The translations under genes and the position numbers were made by a program. Of a DNA stretch of 64,000 nucleotides, positions 9,028 through 18,475 are shown one piece after another (position 1 is the first letter of the stretch; each line of letters starts with the position of its first letter). The notes below the pieces were generated by a model. It worked only from the letters and a program-made list of their open reading frames with translations. It was not told the origin of the DNA and searched no databases. The stretch spans positions 186,001 to 250,000 of the forward strand of contig NZ_VMBP01000002.1 of NCBI RefSeq assembly GCF_007559435.1, read 5' to 3'. The DNA comes from Ancylobacter moscoviensis. GTDB taxonomy: Bacteria; Pseudomonadota; Alphaproteobacteria; Rhizobiales; Xanthobacteraceae.

Positions 9028-10125
9028 TCAGTTGGCGAAGCGGAAGTGCAGCACGTCGCCGTCGGCGACGACATATTCCTTGCCTTCCAGCCGCAGCCGG
9101 CCGGCATCGCGCGCGCCGGCCTCGCCCTTGCCCTTGACGTAGTCGTCGAAGGCAATGGTCTCGGCGCGGATGAAGCCCTTCTCGAAATCGGTATGGATGA
9201 CGCCTGCCGCGCCCGGCGCCTTGGTGCCGGCGGTGATGGTCCAGGCGCGCGCTTCCTTCGGGCCGACGGTGAAGTAGGTCACGAGCTTCAGCAGCTCGTA
9301 GCCGGCGCGGATGACGCGGTTGAGGCCGGGCTCGTCGAGATCGATGGCCTCAAGATATTCCTTCTGCTCCTCGGGGGGCAGCACGGCGATCTCGCTCTCG
9401 ATCTTGGCGGAGACGACGACCGCCTTGGCGCCTTCCTTCGCCGCCTGCTCGAACACCTGCGCGGAGAGGGCGTTGCCCTCCTTGGCGGAGGCTTCCTCGA
9501 CGTTGCAGACATAGAGCACCGGCTTGGAGGAGAGCAGGCCGAGCATGCGGAAGGGCTTCTCCTCCTCGGGCTTCACCTCGACGAGGCGGGCCGGCTTGCC
9601 CTCGCGCAGCAGCACCAGCGAACGGCTGATGAGGTCGAACAGCTCCTTTGATTCCTTGTCACCGCCCTTGGCCTTCTTCTCCAGCGCCGGGGCGCGCTTC
9701 TCGAGGCTTTCGAGATCGGCGAGCATCAGCTCGGTCTCGATGGTCTCGATGTCGGCGAGCGGGGCGATCTTGCCGTCGACATGGGTGATGTCGCCATCCT
9801 CGAAGCAGCGCACCACATGGGCGATGGCGTCGCATTCGCGGATGTTGGCGAGGAACTGGTTGCCGAGTCCCTCGCCCTTCGAGGCGCCGCGCACCAGGCC
9901 GGCGATGTCGACGAAGGTGAGGCGGGTCGGGATGATCTGCTGCGAGCCGGCGATCTGCGCCAGCGTCTCCAGCCGCGGATCGGGCACGGCGACGTCGCCG
10001 ACATTCGGCTCGATGGTGCAGAACGGATAGTTCGCCGCCTGCGCCGCCGCCGTCTGCGTCAGCGCGTTGAAGAGGGTCGACTTGCCGACGTTCGGCAGGC
10101 CGACGATGCCGCATTTGAAGCCCAT
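9028..10125 (-). CDS. ychF: redox-regulated ATPase YchF (Obg family)
   Basis: A 365-residue P-loop NTPase of the Obg superfamily that binds ribosomes and hydrolyses ATP in preference to GTP. GLPNVGKST (residues 9-17) is the P-loop. VDIAGLVRGASKGEGLGNQF is the switch II region. The G4 motif is replaced by the YchF-specific CNVEE, which explains the loss of guanine specificity. A TGS domain forms the C-terminus (TYFTVGPKEARAW to VVADGDVLHFRF). The start at 10125 gives the standard 363-365 residue length. It sits downstream of pth in a conserved rplY-pth-ychF order. Confidence 0.96.
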   Translation of the reverse strand: MGFKCGIVGLPNVGKSTLFNALTQTAAAQAANYPFCTIEPNVGDVAVPDPRLETLAQIAGSQQIIPTRLTFVDIAGLVRGASKGEGLGNQFLANIRECDAIAHVVRCFEDGDITHVDGKIAPLADIETIETELMLADLESLEKRAPALEKKAKGGDKESKELFDLISRSLVLLREGKPARLVEVKPEEEKPFRMLGLLSSKPVLYVCNVEEASAKEGNALSAQVFEQAAKEGAKAVVVSAKIESEIAVLPPEEQKEYLEAIDLDEPGLNRVIRAGYELLKLVTYFTVGPKEARAWTITAGTKAPGAAGVIHTDFEKGFIRAETIAFDDYVKGKGEAGARDAGRLRLEGKEYVVADGDVLHFRFAN

Positions 10126-10207
10126 GGTGCGATGCTCGGTCGAGAAGGGATGGTTGCCACCGTGGTTAGGCAAGACGGCGGGCGAGTGCAAGCGTGAACG
10201 GCTGGGA

Positions 10208-10837
10208 TCAGCCGGGGCGGCTGGCGGGGGACTTGTTGCCGGCGGGTTTCTCCGGCGTGCCGAAGCCCTGCGCCTCCATGAACAGGTGCAGCCGGTTCTG
10301 GAACTCGTCGAGCCGGTGGGTGGCGAGGAGGCCGGCGAGATCGGCGCAACCGTCGCACACCGCATCCACCCAGCCGCGCTCGGCCTTGGCGAAGTCGCTG
10401 AGCACGTAGTTGTGCACCAGCGCCTTGTCGCCGGGATGGCCGATGCCGAGGCGGATGCGGGCGTAGTCGTTGCCGCAATGAGCGGTGATGGAGCGCAGGC
10501 CGTTGTGCCCGGCATTGCCGCCGCCGACCTTGTAGCGGACCTTGGCCGGGGGCAGGTCGAGCTCGTCATGGAAGACGAACACGTCGCGCAGCTCGATCTT
10601 GTAGAAGCGCTGCGCCTCGGCGACCGCCCGGCCGGATTCGTTCATGTAGGTCTCGGGCAGCAGGGCGAGCACCTTCACGCCCTCGATCTCGCCCTCGCAA
10701 GCCGCGCCCTGGAAGCGCCGGCGCCACGGCGAGAAACGATGCCGGCGGGCGATCGCGTCCACCGCCATGAAGCCGATATTGTGCCGGTTGCCGGCATATT
10801 TCGGCCCGGGATTGCCGAGCCCGGTGAAGAGCAACAC
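10208..10837 (-). CDS. pth: peptidyl-tRNA hydrolase
   Basis: Releases peptides from prematurely dissociated peptidyl-tRNA. The predicted 209-residue form starts at a GTG at 10837, preceded by GAGGAG. It reads [11 protein letters not shown] like other alphaproteobacterial Pth proteins. An ATG at 10852 would add five residues. The catalytic histidine is H19 in NRHNIGFM, and [15 protein letters not shown] plus [13 protein letters not shown] form the conserved tRNA-binding face. The C-terminal tail after about residue 190 ([15 protein letters not shown]) is a basic extension of low conservation. Confidence 0.93.
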   Translation of the reverse strand: MLLFTGLGNPGPKYAGNRHNIGFMAVDAIARRHRFSPWRRRFQGAACEGEIEGVKVLALLPETYMNESGRAVAEAQRFYKIELRDVFVFHDELDLPPAKVRYKVGGGNAGHNGLRSITAHCGNDYARIRLGIGHPGDKALVHNYVLSDFAKAERGWVDAVCDGCADLAGLLATHRLDEFQNRLHLFMEAQGFGTPEKPAGNKSPASRPG

Positions 10838-10884
10838 CGCGCGTCTCCTCATCTGGCGCCACCATGGCGGGCGCCGAAACGGCA

Positions 10885-10910
10885 AGAGCCGGAAGCGGGC
10901 TTCCGGCTCT
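10885..10910 (-). terminator. hairpin after rplY
   Basis: A perfect 11-bp stem AGAGCCGGAAG / CTTCCGGCTCT with a 4-base loop lies 89 bases after the rplY stop, between rplY and pth. Read leftward it is followed by TGCCGTTT, a weak T tract, so it may be an attenuator or processing site and not a full terminator. Confidence 0.55.
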
Positions 10911-10998
10911 CATCGCAGGACCGGCCGGGCGCGGGGCGCGCGGCGCGGTCAGATGCCCGGCGCGATCAGGCTCGAAAGCCGACCGCGCCCGCAGAACA

Positions 10999-11637
10999 TC
11001 ACGCCTTGGGGGCTTCCGTCGCAGCGGCGGCAGCGGCGGTCGCGGCAGCCTCGTCGGCCTCCGCGTCCTTCAGACCCGACGGGGCGACGATGGTGGCGAG
11101 GGTGTCGTCACCATGGCCGGCCCAGGTCACGCCCGCCGGCAGCTTGATCGCCGAGAGGTGGATCGAGTCGCCGAAGCCGTACTTGGTTAGGTCGACCTCG
11201 ATGGCTTCCGGAATGGCGTCCGCCGGAACGTTCAGCGAGACGGTGTGGCTGACGATGTTCAGCGTGCCGCCCTGCTTGAGCGCGGGGGCGGTCTCGGCGT
11301 TCAGGAAGTGCACGGGCACGTCGACCGAAAGGGTCGCGCCGACGGCGACGCGCAGGAAGTCGACATGCAGCGGGAAGTCCTTCACCGGGTCGAGCTGGTA
11401 GTCGCGCGGAATCACGCGGTGCTTCTGGCCGTCGACGTCGACGCTGAACAGCGTGGTGAGGAAGTGGCCCGCATAGATGATCTTGTTGATCTCGATGTGG
11501 TCCAGGGTGATACCGACGGGCGCCTTGCCGTCGCCGTAGATGACGGCGGGCACGCGGCCGGCGCGGCGTTCTGCACGAGCGGCCCCCTTGCCGACCTTCG
11601 TGCGCGCCTGCGCCTTCAGTTCCTTGATGGCGGTCAT
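10999..11637 (-). CDS. rplY: 50S ribosomal protein L25 / general stress protein Ctc
   Basis: A 212-residue 5S-rRNA-binding ribosomal protein of the long (CTC/TL5) form. The N-terminal L25 domain runs from ELKAQARTKVGKGAARAERR to about residue 95. The C-terminal beta domain follows (VDVPVHFLNAETAPALKQGG ... GVTWAGHGDDTLATIVAP). An Ala/Glu-rich tail ends the protein. It is the usual neighbour of pth and ychF in this group of bacteria. Confidence 0.95.
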   Translation of the reverse strand: MTAIKELKAQARTKVGKGAARAERRAGRVPAVIYGDGKAPVGITLDHIEINKIIYAGHFLTTLFSVDVDGQKHRVIPRDYQLDPVKDFPLHVDFLRVAVGATLSVDVPVHFLNAETAPALKQGGTLNIVSHTVSLNVPADAIPEAIEVDLTKYGFGDSIHLSAIKLPAGVTWAGHGDDTLATIVAPSGLKDAEADEAAATAAAAAATEAPKA

Positions 11638-11654
11638 GGCTTGTCCTTACATGG

Positions 11655-11684
11655 TTGCAAAAGGAGAAGGCCGCTCGCGCGGCC
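11655..11684 (-). terminator. probable terminator between the exported-protein gene and rplY
   Basis: A short GC stem (GGCCGC / GCGGCC with a 4-base loop) read leftward is followed by TTCTCCTTTTG. It lies downstream of the exported-protein gene and in the leader of rplY. Confidence 0.5.
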
Positions 11685-11808
11685 CGTTCCTTCAGGCTTG
11701 GTCCGGTTGTGGCCGCGGCGCGCCTCCAGGGGTGCGGAAAGGCCGGGGCCGGGCGGGCTCATAGCAGCAAAAGCCTTGCAGGGCAATGTTCGGCTGCGCG
11801 CCCGGCGC

Positions 11809-12654
11809 TCAGAACTTGCCGAGCACGCCGGCCTTGACGGTGCCGCTGGGGTCCGAATCCGGGCTGATCGAGCGCTGGAACGAAATGAAGCGCTCATAGG
11901 AGCCGGAAGGCGCGCGCAGTTCCACGCCGGTGGTGACGGTCTGGCCGCTGTTCACCTCGACCGTGGCGCCGAGCTTCTCGTCACGGGCGCCGAGCGGCAC
12001 ATGATAGCTGCTGCCGACGGAGAGATTGTCGTAGAGCGAGGCGGAGCGGCCATCGGCGGAGGCGCCGAGGGTGCCGGTGCTGTAGACGCTCAGATTGTCC
12101 TGCTGGAGGCCGACCCGCCCCTTGATCTCGCCGCTGCCGCTGGTGGTGGTCTTGTTGAGCAGGCCCGATACCGGCGCGGTGGCGCTGGCCGAGGAGGAGA
12201 CGGAGAGGCTCGCGGCTCCCTGCTTCACCTCGACATTGGTCGGCAGCTTGGCGCGCTTCGCCTTGGGCGCGGGGCCGGGCACGAGCCAGAGCGGCGGCTC
12301 GTCCTTCTCCTCAGCCTCCACCGGGCGACCGAGGCCGAGCTCGATCGAGTCCCACAGCGACGGCGCCACGGCCATCTCCGCATCGGGGTCGAAGGGCTCG
12401 ACCTGCGCCGGCGGCTCGGCCGGCGCGCCCGTGGCGGGGGCGGCGTCGGCGGCGTGATGCGCGGCCTCGTAGGGCGAGGTGCCGGCCTCGTCCGTCTCTT
12501 CCGGTGGGGTGACGAGAACGGAGATGCCGCTCCAAGGATTGGCGGCATAGCCGGGCAGCGAGCCGTTCGACTGGGCGACGGCCGGGGCGGCGAGGGCGAT
12601 GAAGGTGGCGCTGGCGATGAGCGCACGTGAGCGGCGCGTGGTCATGCGCGTCAT
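11809..12654 (-). CDS. conserved exported protein of unknown function
   Basis: I do not recognise a named family. From the ATG at 12654 the product is 281 residues. It has a Sec signal peptide (RRSRALIASATFIALAAPAVAQS, cut after AVAQ). A Pro/Ala-rich low-complexity region follows (about 60-110). The C-terminal half is rich in Ser, Gly and Thr with alternating hydrophobics (LSVYSTGTLGASADGR, LSVGSSYHVPLG, SGQTVTTGVELR) and ends in GVLGKF. An end in aromatic Phe and the strand-like alternation suggest an outer-membrane or periplasmic beta-rich protein. An ATG three codons later is an equally possible start. Confidence 0.6.
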   Translation of the reverse strand: MTRMTTRRSRALIASATFIALAAPAVAQSNGSLPGYAANPWSGISVLVTPPEETDEAGTSPYEAAHHAADAAPATGAPAEPPAQVEPFDPDAEMAVAPSLWDSIELGLGRPVEAEEKDEPPLWLVPGPAPKAKRAKLPTNVEVKQGAASLSVSSSASATAPVSGLLNKTTTSGSGEIKGRVGLQQDNLSVYSTGTLGASADGRSASLYDNLSVGSSYHVPLGARDEKLGATVEVNSGQTVTTGVELRAPSGSYERFISFQRSISPDSDPSGTVKAGVLGKF

Positions 12655-12788
12655 GGCGTCGTCCGGTTCATACGTGAGCCGGTAGTCTGAGGCCGAACTG
12701 TGGAACGATGATGGCGCAGCGCACAAAAGTGCGGCTTGAGGTCGTCCGGAAAGGCATGGCCGCCATGCGAGGTCGGCGGGCGGGGCGC

Positions 12789-13742
12789 TCAGTCGAAGAG
12801 GCTGGAGACGCTTTCCTCGTGCGCCGTGCGGCCGATGGCTTCGGCAAGCAGGCTGGCGATGGAGACGACGCGGATGTTGCGCGCCACGCGCACCGCCTCG
12901 GTCGGCTGGATCGAGTCGGTGATCACCAGCTCCTTGAGGTTGGAGGCGGTGACGCGCGAAACCGCGCCGCCGGACAGCACGCCATGGGTGATGTAGGCGT
13001 GCACCTCGGTGGCGCCGCGCGCCAGCAGGGCATCGGCCGCATTCACCAGCGTGCCGCCGGAATCGATGATGTCGTCGACGAGGATGCAGCGGCGGCCCTC
13101 GACGTCGCCGATGACGTTCATCACCTCACTCTCGCCCGGCCGCTCGCGGCGCTTGTCGACGATGGCGAGCTGGGCGTCGATGCGCTTGGCCAGCGCACGG
13201 GCGCGCACCACGCCGCCGACGTCCGGCGAGACCACGGTGATGTTGGAGAGATCGAAGCGGGACTTGATGTCGGCGACCATCACCGGGGCGGAGAACAGGT
13301 TGTCGGTAGGGATGTCGAAGAAGCCCTGGATCTGCCCGGCATGCAGGTCGACGGTGAGCACGCGGTCGGCGCCGGCATGGGTGATGAGGTTGGCGACCAG
13401 CTTGGCGGAGATCGGCGTACGGCCGGAGGAGCGGCGGTCCTGCCTGGCATAGCCGAAATAGGGGATGACGGCGGTGATGCGGCGGGCGGAGGAGCGGCGC
13501 AGCGCATCGGTGATGATGAGCAGCTCCATCAGGTGGTCGTTGGTCGGGAAAGAGGTGGACTGGAGGACGAAGACGTCCTTGCCGCGCACGTTCTCCTGGA
13601 TCTCGACGAAGATCTCCATGTCCGCGAAACGGCGGACCACCGCCTTGGTCATCGGCGTCTGGAGGTACGCTCCGATCGCCTCCGCCAGCGGCCGGTTTGC
13701 GTTGCCCGCGACGAGTTTGATCGAACCGTTCTTGTGAGACAT
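12789..13742 (-). CDS. prs: ribose-phosphate pyrophosphokinase (PRPP synthetase)
   Basis: Makes PRPP from ribose 5-phosphate and ATP for nucleotide, His and Trp synthesis. It is 317 residues, standard for class I PRPP synthetases. The flexible-loop and catalytic motifs are present: YARQDRR near residue 100, the histidine of [14 protein letters not shown] near 130, and the PRPP loop [12 protein letters not shown] near 220. The N-terminus [15 protein letters not shown] is the usual one. It is a monocistronic-looking gene on the minus strand. Confidence 0.97.
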   Translation of the reverse strand: MSHKNGSIKLVAGNANRPLAEAIGAYLQTPMTKAVVRRFADMEIFVEIQENVRGKDVFVLQSTSFPTNDHLMELLIITDALRRSSARRITAVIPYFGYARQDRRSSGRTPISAKLVANLITHAGADRVLTVDLHAGQIQGFFDIPTDNLFSAPVMVADIKSRFDLSNITVVSPDVGGVVRARALAKRIDAQLAIVDKRRERPGESEVMNVIGDVEGRRCILVDDIIDSGGTLVNAADALLARGATEVHAYITHGVLSGGAVSRVTASNLKELVITDSIQPTEAVRVARNIRVVSIASLLAEAIGRTAHEESVSSLFD

Positions 13743-13924
13743 TTCCGGCGCGCTCCCAGCCGTAATTCTTCCGCCCGACCGTCTTACAACCGTCGCGCAG
13801 CCCTGATAGGCGGGCCGGCCCGCGCTGTAAAGCGGCGAGACCGCGCGTGGAGCGCCTTGTCCCTATGCGTTGCCGTCAGGTCTCACCGGCAGCGGCGTAC
13901 CGGCGCCAGGCTCAACCCACGGTC

Positions 13925-14641
13925 TCAGGGATGGGCGGCGAAGGTCAGCGCGTTGGCGGGGGCGCCGGTCGCTGGCGCCTCGGCCACGGCCTCGCCCGGT
14001 TCCTCCGCAGCGGCCGCATCGGCGACCGCCGGGCCGTCATCCTCGCGCACCGGCGGGGCGTCGGCGGGATCGGGCTGGCGCGCGGCGGCGGCCGGAGTGC
14101 CGCTCGGCGTGCCGCCGTTGAGGCGGGTGGCGATCTCGTCGATGCTCTGCGCAGCGATGCGCTGAAGCATGGCATCGTCGAGCTTGTTCCAGACGTCCTT
14201 GCCGGGCCCGACCTTCTCCACGCCGGAGATGCGCATGATGCGGTCGCGATCGGCGTCGAACACGTCCCAGGCCCAGTCGACCTCGCCCTTGCCGTTCTCG
14301 ACGCTGGCGGCGAGGTAGCCGCGCACGCGATAGGCCGCCTGCCCCTCGCGCGAGACGATGGGCATCTGGCGGGCGGTGGCTTCGCTGGAGAGATTGGCGA
14401 CGAGGCGGTCGAACACCGGCTCGGGCGGGCCGTCGATGGATTCGAAGGCGATGGCCTTGGTTCCGGCCGGAACCTTGGCGGCGACAGGCTTGGAAGAGGC
14501 GATGGAATTAGGAGAGGCGACGGAATTGGTCGCGACCGGCTTATTGCCGTCGGTCTGGCAGGCACCAAGGGCGAGGGCGGCGAGCAGGGCCGCGATCGTC
14601 GGCAGGTGCCGGCCCCGCGGGCGGCGAAGTCGCTCGGTCAT
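13925..14641 (-). CDS. putative lipoprotein of unknown function
   Basis: A 238-residue protein with a lipoprotein signal: basic RLRRPRGRHLPT, a hydrophobic stretch LLAALALGA, and the lipobox LALGAC with the lipidated Cys near residue 26. A Ser/Ala/Val low-complexity linker follows (SVASPNSIASSKPVAAK). The folded part (about residues 65-180) contains ESIDGPPEPVFDRLVANLSSEA and KGEVDWAWDVFDADRDR. The rest is a Pro/Ala-rich tail. I recognise the general type from Hyphomicrobiales genomes but no function is known to me. Confidence 0.7.
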   Translation of the reverse strand: MTERLRRPRGRHLPTIAALLAALALGACQTDGNKPVATNSVASPNSIASSKPVAAKVPAGTKAIAFESIDGPPEPVFDRLVANLSSEATARQMPIVSREGQAAYRVRGYLAASVENGKGEVDWAWDVFDADRDRIMRISGVEKVGPGKDVWNKLDDAMLQRIAAQSIDEIATRLNGGTPSGTPAAAARQPDPADAPPVREDDGPAVADAAAAEEPGEAVAEAPATGAPANALTFAAHP

Positions 14642-14840
14642 AAGCACCCATCCCTGTGAGCCGGTCGCGGCGCGTATCTCCCCGAAGCGGAGTCGCGACC
14701 GTCGCCGACGGACGGGCAATGGTTAAGACCAATTAACGATTAGGTCCAGAGGGGGCGCCGTTCAGACTTCATTAGCGTTAACACGAAAAGGTTCGGCAAA
14801 TGCCCCCGGCGCCGGGCGACGCCCGCCCGCCGATCTTGCG

Positions 14841-15602
14841 TCAGACGAGGGTGATCGCGGCGACCAGCCGGCCGTAGTCGGGCTCGTTGCGGTGGGTGGA
14901 GCGGCGGTAGCTGTAGAACCGCTCTTCGTCCGCATAGGTGTTCAGCCCGAGATCGTCGATGGTGCCGACGCCGAGCCCGGCAAGGCGGGCGGCGATGTAG
15001 CCGGGCAGGTCGAACATCGCGTGGCCGGCCCGGGGCGAGGGCGCCAGAAAGCGGGCATTGACGGCATCCAGCGCGGTAAGGTTCTCCACGAATTCCGGCC
15101 CGACCTCGTAGCTCTCCTGCCGGATCAGCGGCCCGATGGCGGCGACGATGCGCGCGCGCCGGGCCCCGAGCTCCTCCATCCGGGCGAGAGTGCCCTCCAG
15201 CACGCCGCCGACCGCGCCCTTCCAGCCCGCATGGGCGGCACCGACGACGCGGGCCTCGGGATCGGCGAACAGCACCGGGCCGCAATCGGCGATGGAGACG
15301 GCGGCGGCGATGCCGGGCGTCGCGGTGGCGACGGCATCGGCCTTGGGGCGTTCGGCCCACGGCCGGTCGACGACCACGCAATCCGGCGAGTGGATCTGCC
15401 AGGCGGTGAGCAGGTGCCCGGCCGGCACGCCGAGCGCCCCGGCCATGCGGGCGCGGTTTTCCGCCACGCGCGCCGGGTCGTCGCGCGAGCCGGTGCCGCC
15501 GTTGAGCCCGGCATAGATGCCTTCCGAGACGCCGCCCTCGCGGGTGAAGAAGGCATGGCGGATGCCGGGAAGGGCCTTGAGCGCGGCAGATTCGACCTTC
15601 AT
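14841..15602 (-). CDS. pgeF: peptidoglycan editing factor PgeF / multicopper polyphenol oxidoreductase domain
   Basis: A 253-residue protein of the YfiH/DUF152 laccase-domain family. In E. coli the homologue keeps non-canonical Ser out of peptidoglycan precursors, and family members also act on purine nucleosides. Signature segments are HAFFTREGGVSEGIYAGLN, IADCGPVLFAD and AAHAGWKGAVGGVLE. These carry the Cys/His zinc ligands. Its start overlaps the stop of the upstream methyltransferase gene by 4 bases, so the two are translationally coupled downstream of lgt. Confidence 0.93.
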   Translation of the reverse strand: MKVESAALKALPGIRHAFFTREGGVSEGIYAGLNGGTGSRDDPARVAENRARMAGALGVPAGHLLTAWQIHSPDCVVVDRPWAERPKADAVATATPGIAAAVSIADCGPVLFADPEARVVGAAHAGWKGAVGGVLEGTLARMEELGARRARIVAAIGPLIRQESYEVGPEFVENLTALDAVNARFLAPSPRAGHAMFDLPGYIAARLAGLGVGTIDDLGLNTYADEERFYSYRRSTHRNEPDYGRLVAAITLV

Positions 15603-16726
15603 GCGGGTGTCCTCGGAAATTCCTCGTCCGGCGCGAATCCGGCGATGCTGTCGAGTTCAGGATGCACCAGAGCGAGTGCCTTGAAGAGGGTGCCCATCTC
15701 CGCCGCGCCGGTTCCCGCGAGACGCGCGCGCGCCGCGTCGATGGTTGCGCGGGTGGAGGCGTCGGCGTCGCGCTTCAGCCGCTCGGCGCGGGCATCGAGG
15801 CCGAGCCGTTCCAGCAGCGCGCCCTGACCGATGGGCCCGAAGGCACGGGCGCCGGCCGCGGCAGCGGCGCGGGCGAGGGCGGCGAAGTCGACATGGGCGG
15901 TGAGGTCGGCCTCGCCGGGATGGGCGAGCACATCGTCATAGGCGTGGGCGCGCAGCGCCTGCAGCGTGTCTCCGAAGCCGCCGGCCGGCTCCCGCTCGCC
16001 GCGATGGCCGTAGTCGATGAAGAGCGCGGCGCCGCCGGTCGTCGCGAGGCGGGCGCCGAGCTTCTCCGCGATGGCGAGGCCGGCGGGGCAGATCTCTAGC
16101 AGTGCGCCGGACGGGGCCGCGCGCAGCCGCGCCTCGGCATGGGCGTCGAGCCGGGCGCCGGGACGCAGGCCGAAGACGAGCGCGCCATCCTCGCCCCGGC
16201 CCACCATCCGCTCGGCGATGCCTTCCGGCGTGCGGACGAACTGGCGGATCGGCAGGGCGTCGAAGAACTCGTTGGCGAGCAGGATGAGCGGGCCGGCAGG
16301 CAGCTCCTCGACTGAGCCAACCCATTCCGCGCTCTGGCCGTTCAGCTTCTCCGCCTGCTTGTCCCGCAGCCGCGGCGAAGCCTCCACCAGCACGACCCGC
16401 GCGGCCTGGAGGAAGCCGGGAACGACGCGCGCGGCGCGCAGCGCGTCCGCCATCATCGTACCGCGGCCGGGGCCGAGCTCGGCGAGGACGAAGGAGGCGG
16501 GTGTGCCGAGGCGCATCCACGTGTCGGCCGCCCACAGGCCGAGCAGTTCGCCGAACATCTGGCTGATCTCCGGCGCGGTGATGAAATCGCCGGCGGCGCC
16601 GAAGGGGTCGTGCGTCGTGTAGTAGCCGAGCGTGGGATGGAACAGGCACTGCTCCATATAATCGGCGACCGTCATAGGGCCGCCTTCCGCGATCCGCCGC
16701 GCTATGGCTTCGGCCAGCGGGGTCAT
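15599..16726 (-). CDS. SAM-dependent methyltransferase, NDUFAF7 / COG1565 family
   Basis: A 375-residue class I methyltransferase related to mitochondrial NDUFAF7, which dimethylates an arginine of the complex I subunit NDUFS2. The order MTVADYMEQCLFHPTLGYY, GDFITAPEISQMFGELLG and FVLAELGPGRGTMMAD (SAM-binding glycine loop, residues about 85-95) is typical. The later motif LLANEFFDALPIRQFV is specific for this family. Its position between lgt and pgeF is conserved in Hyphomicrobiales. The bacterial substrate is not established, and complex I is an inference from the mitochondrial homologue. Confidence 0.88.
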   Translation of the reverse strand: MTPLAEAIARRIAEGGPMTVADYMEQCLFHPTLGYYTTHDPFGAAGDFITAPEISQMFGELLGLWAADTWMRLGTPASFVLAELGPGRGTMMADALRAARVVPGFLQAARVVLVEASPRLRDKQAEKLNGQSAEWVGSVEELPAGPLILLANEFFDALPIRQFVRTPEGIAERMVGRGEDGALVFGLRPGARLDAHAEARLRAAPSGALLEICPAGLAIAEKLGARLATTGGAALFIDYGHRGEREPAGGFGDTLQALRAHAYDDVLAHPGEADLTAHVDFAALARAAAAAGARAFGPIGQGALLERLGLDARAERLKRDADASTRATIDAARARLAGTGAAEMGTLFKALALVHPELDSIAGFAPDEEFPRTPA

Positions 16727-16736
16727 GCCGGTGCCG

Positions 16737-17588
16737 TCATGCCGGAATATCGGCGCCGAGCGCCGGGCGCCGGCGGGCGCGCAGCATCAGCCAGCTGCCC
16801 AGCGCCAGCATCGGCAGCGAGAGAACCATGCCCATGGTGAGCCAGCCGCCATAGAGATAGCCGAGCTGGGCGTCGGGCTCGCGGAAGAACTCCACGAAGA
16901 TGCGCGCGCAGCCATAGAGGAAGACAAACAGGCCGGCGACCATGCCCGGCCGTGCCAGCGCGCCGGCGCGTATGGCGAGCAGCAGTATGGTGAAGATCGC
17001 CACGCCTTCGAGCCCGGCCTCGTAGAGCTGGCTGGGATGGCGCGGTTCCGGCCCGCCATGGGGAAAGACGAAAGCCCACGGTACGTCGGAGGCACGGCCC
17101 CAGAGCTCACCGTTGATGAAATTGGCGAGGCGGCCAAGGAACAGGCCGACCGGCACCACGGTCGCGGCGATGTCGAGCATCGAGACGAAGGGCAGTCCGC
17201 GCCGGCGGCAGAACAGGTACATCGCGAGGATGGAGCCGAGGAAGCCGCCATGGAAGGCCATGCCGCCGTGCCAGAGCGTCAGCGCTTCCCACGGGTTCGC
17301 CGCGTAATAGGGCAGGTTATAGAACAGCACATAGCCGATGCGCCCGCCGAGGATGACGCCGAGCGCGATCCACACCACCGCGTCGTCGAATTCCTCCGGC
17401 TGGATCGGCGCGCGTCCGCCCCACAGCGCCGGGCTGGAGCACAGCTTCTTGGCCATCCACCAGCCGAACAGCAGGCCGGCGATATAGGCGAGCGCGTACC
17501 AGCGGATCGCGAACGGCCCGAGCTCGATCAGCACCGGATCGATGCTGGGGAAGGGCAGGGCGAACAGCGGCGGGGCGAGCATGGGCAT
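16737..17588 (-). CDS. lgt: prolipoprotein diacylglyceryl transferase
   Basis: Transfers diacylglycerol from phosphatidylglycerol to the lipobox Cys of prolipoproteins in the inner membrane. It is 283 residues with seven hydrophobic segments. The Lgt signature [15 protein letters not shown] is near residue 140. The catalytic-region [13 protein letters not shown] comes before it, and [18 protein letters not shown] follows. The next gene starts 10 bases after its stop, making lgt the first gene of lgt-methyltransferase-pgeF. Confidence 0.95.
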   Translation of the reverse strand: MPMLAPPLFALPFPSIDPVLIELGPFAIRWYALAYIAGLLFGWWMAKKLCSSPALWGGRAPIQPEEFDDAVVWIALGVILGGRIGYVLFYNLPYYAANPWEALTLWHGGMAFHGGFLGSILAMYLFCRRRGLPFVSMLDIAATVVPVGLFLGRLANFINGELWGRASDVPWAFVFPHGGPEPRHPSQLYEAGLEGVAIFTILLLAIRAGALARPGMVAGLFVFLYGCARIFVEFFREPDAQLGYLYGGWLTMGMVLSLPMLALGSWLMLRARRRPALGADIPA

Positions 17589-17939
17589 GGCGGATCGGGT
17601 GGTTCTGGGCGGGTGGCGGAACGGACGGCGGCGCGGCGCTGCTCTTGCCCGCCCGAGGTGACAGCATCAAGGCGGGTCACTCCTAGCGCCTTATGGTGTA
17701 CCGACCGTTACCACCGCGCATGGCGGCCCGCCGGAACTTGCCTGTTTGCCTGCCTCTTGCGCACCGCAGCACGCGGCCCCATTCTTCTCGCAAAGGCACG
17801 GCATTATACCGGCCCGGAGCTTTTCCCGTTCGAGACGCCGCCTGACCGGCCGGGAAACGTTCCAATTCGTTGAGTTTGGAGCCCTCTGCCCTCCGATGGC
17901 GTTCATCCGCGGAAAGGGGCCCCACGTCGGGAGATGACC
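17589..17939 (+). other. 351-base divergent intergenic region (lgt / ubiK-like)
   Basis: This must hold the promoters of the leftward lgt operon and the rightward ubiK-like gene. I see no credible ORF, RNA gene or strong inverted repeat in it. The last 12 bases carry CGGGAG, the ribosome binding site of the gene that follows. Confidence 0.5.
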
Positions 17940-18227
17940 ATGACCCAGACCACCAGCCGAATCTTCGATGATTTCGCCCGGCTGATGAACGACGCCGCCG
18001 GCATGGCCACGGGCGTGCGCCGCGAGGCGGAGACCGTGATGCGCGCGCAGGCCGAGCGCCTTCTGCGCGAGCTCGACGTCGTGACCCGCGAGGAATTCGA
18101 GACGGTAAAGGAACTCGCCGCCGCCGCCCGCGAGGAGAACGAGCGGCTGGCCGCCCGCATCGCCGCGCTCGAGGCCAAGGAGTCCAAGCTCGAGGCGACG
18201 ATCGATCCGCCGGATTCGCTGGGCTGA
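17940..18227 (+). CDS. UbiK-family accessory factor (BMFP/YqiC domain)
   Basis: A 95-residue coiled-coil protein of the BMFP/DUF526 family. UbiK in enterobacteria is an accessory factor of the ubiquinone-synthesis complex. The N-terminal helix TTSRIFDDFARLMNDAAG is the family signature. A long charged helix follows (EEFETVKELAAAAREENERL) and forms the trimeric coiled coil. I prefer the ATG at 17940 because CGGGAG is 6 bases upstream. The ATG at 17934 would abut the ribosome binding site. Function is by family only. Confidence 0.85.
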   Translation: MTQTTSRIFDDFARLMNDAAGMATGVRREAETVMRAQAERLLRELDVVTREEFETVKELAAAAREENERLAARIAALEAKESKLEATIDPPDSLG

Positions 18228-18475
18228 TCTTTCCCGGACCGACACCCTGTGGACGCATCGCTTCCGCGCTTGCGGGGGTGGGGCGAATCCCCCGACAACT
18301 TTGTCATGAACCCGCCTTTTCCGCGGGTCCTGATCCAACGGTCGTAGCGAGGTACGGATTCAGCGCGATATAGTCGGAGAAACGGTGATTCGTTCGATTC
18401 TCGAACGGGTTGACGGATAAACCGCCGCGTTGATTGCGTTCGACCCCCTCCGCGTCCACCCTCGCGAGGTCGAGC

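Noticed and set aside
14720-14737. TTAA-N6-TTAA upstream of the lipoprotein gene as a CtrA site.
   Set aside because: The CtrA consensus needs a 7-base spacer; here it is 6, so I do not claim a site.
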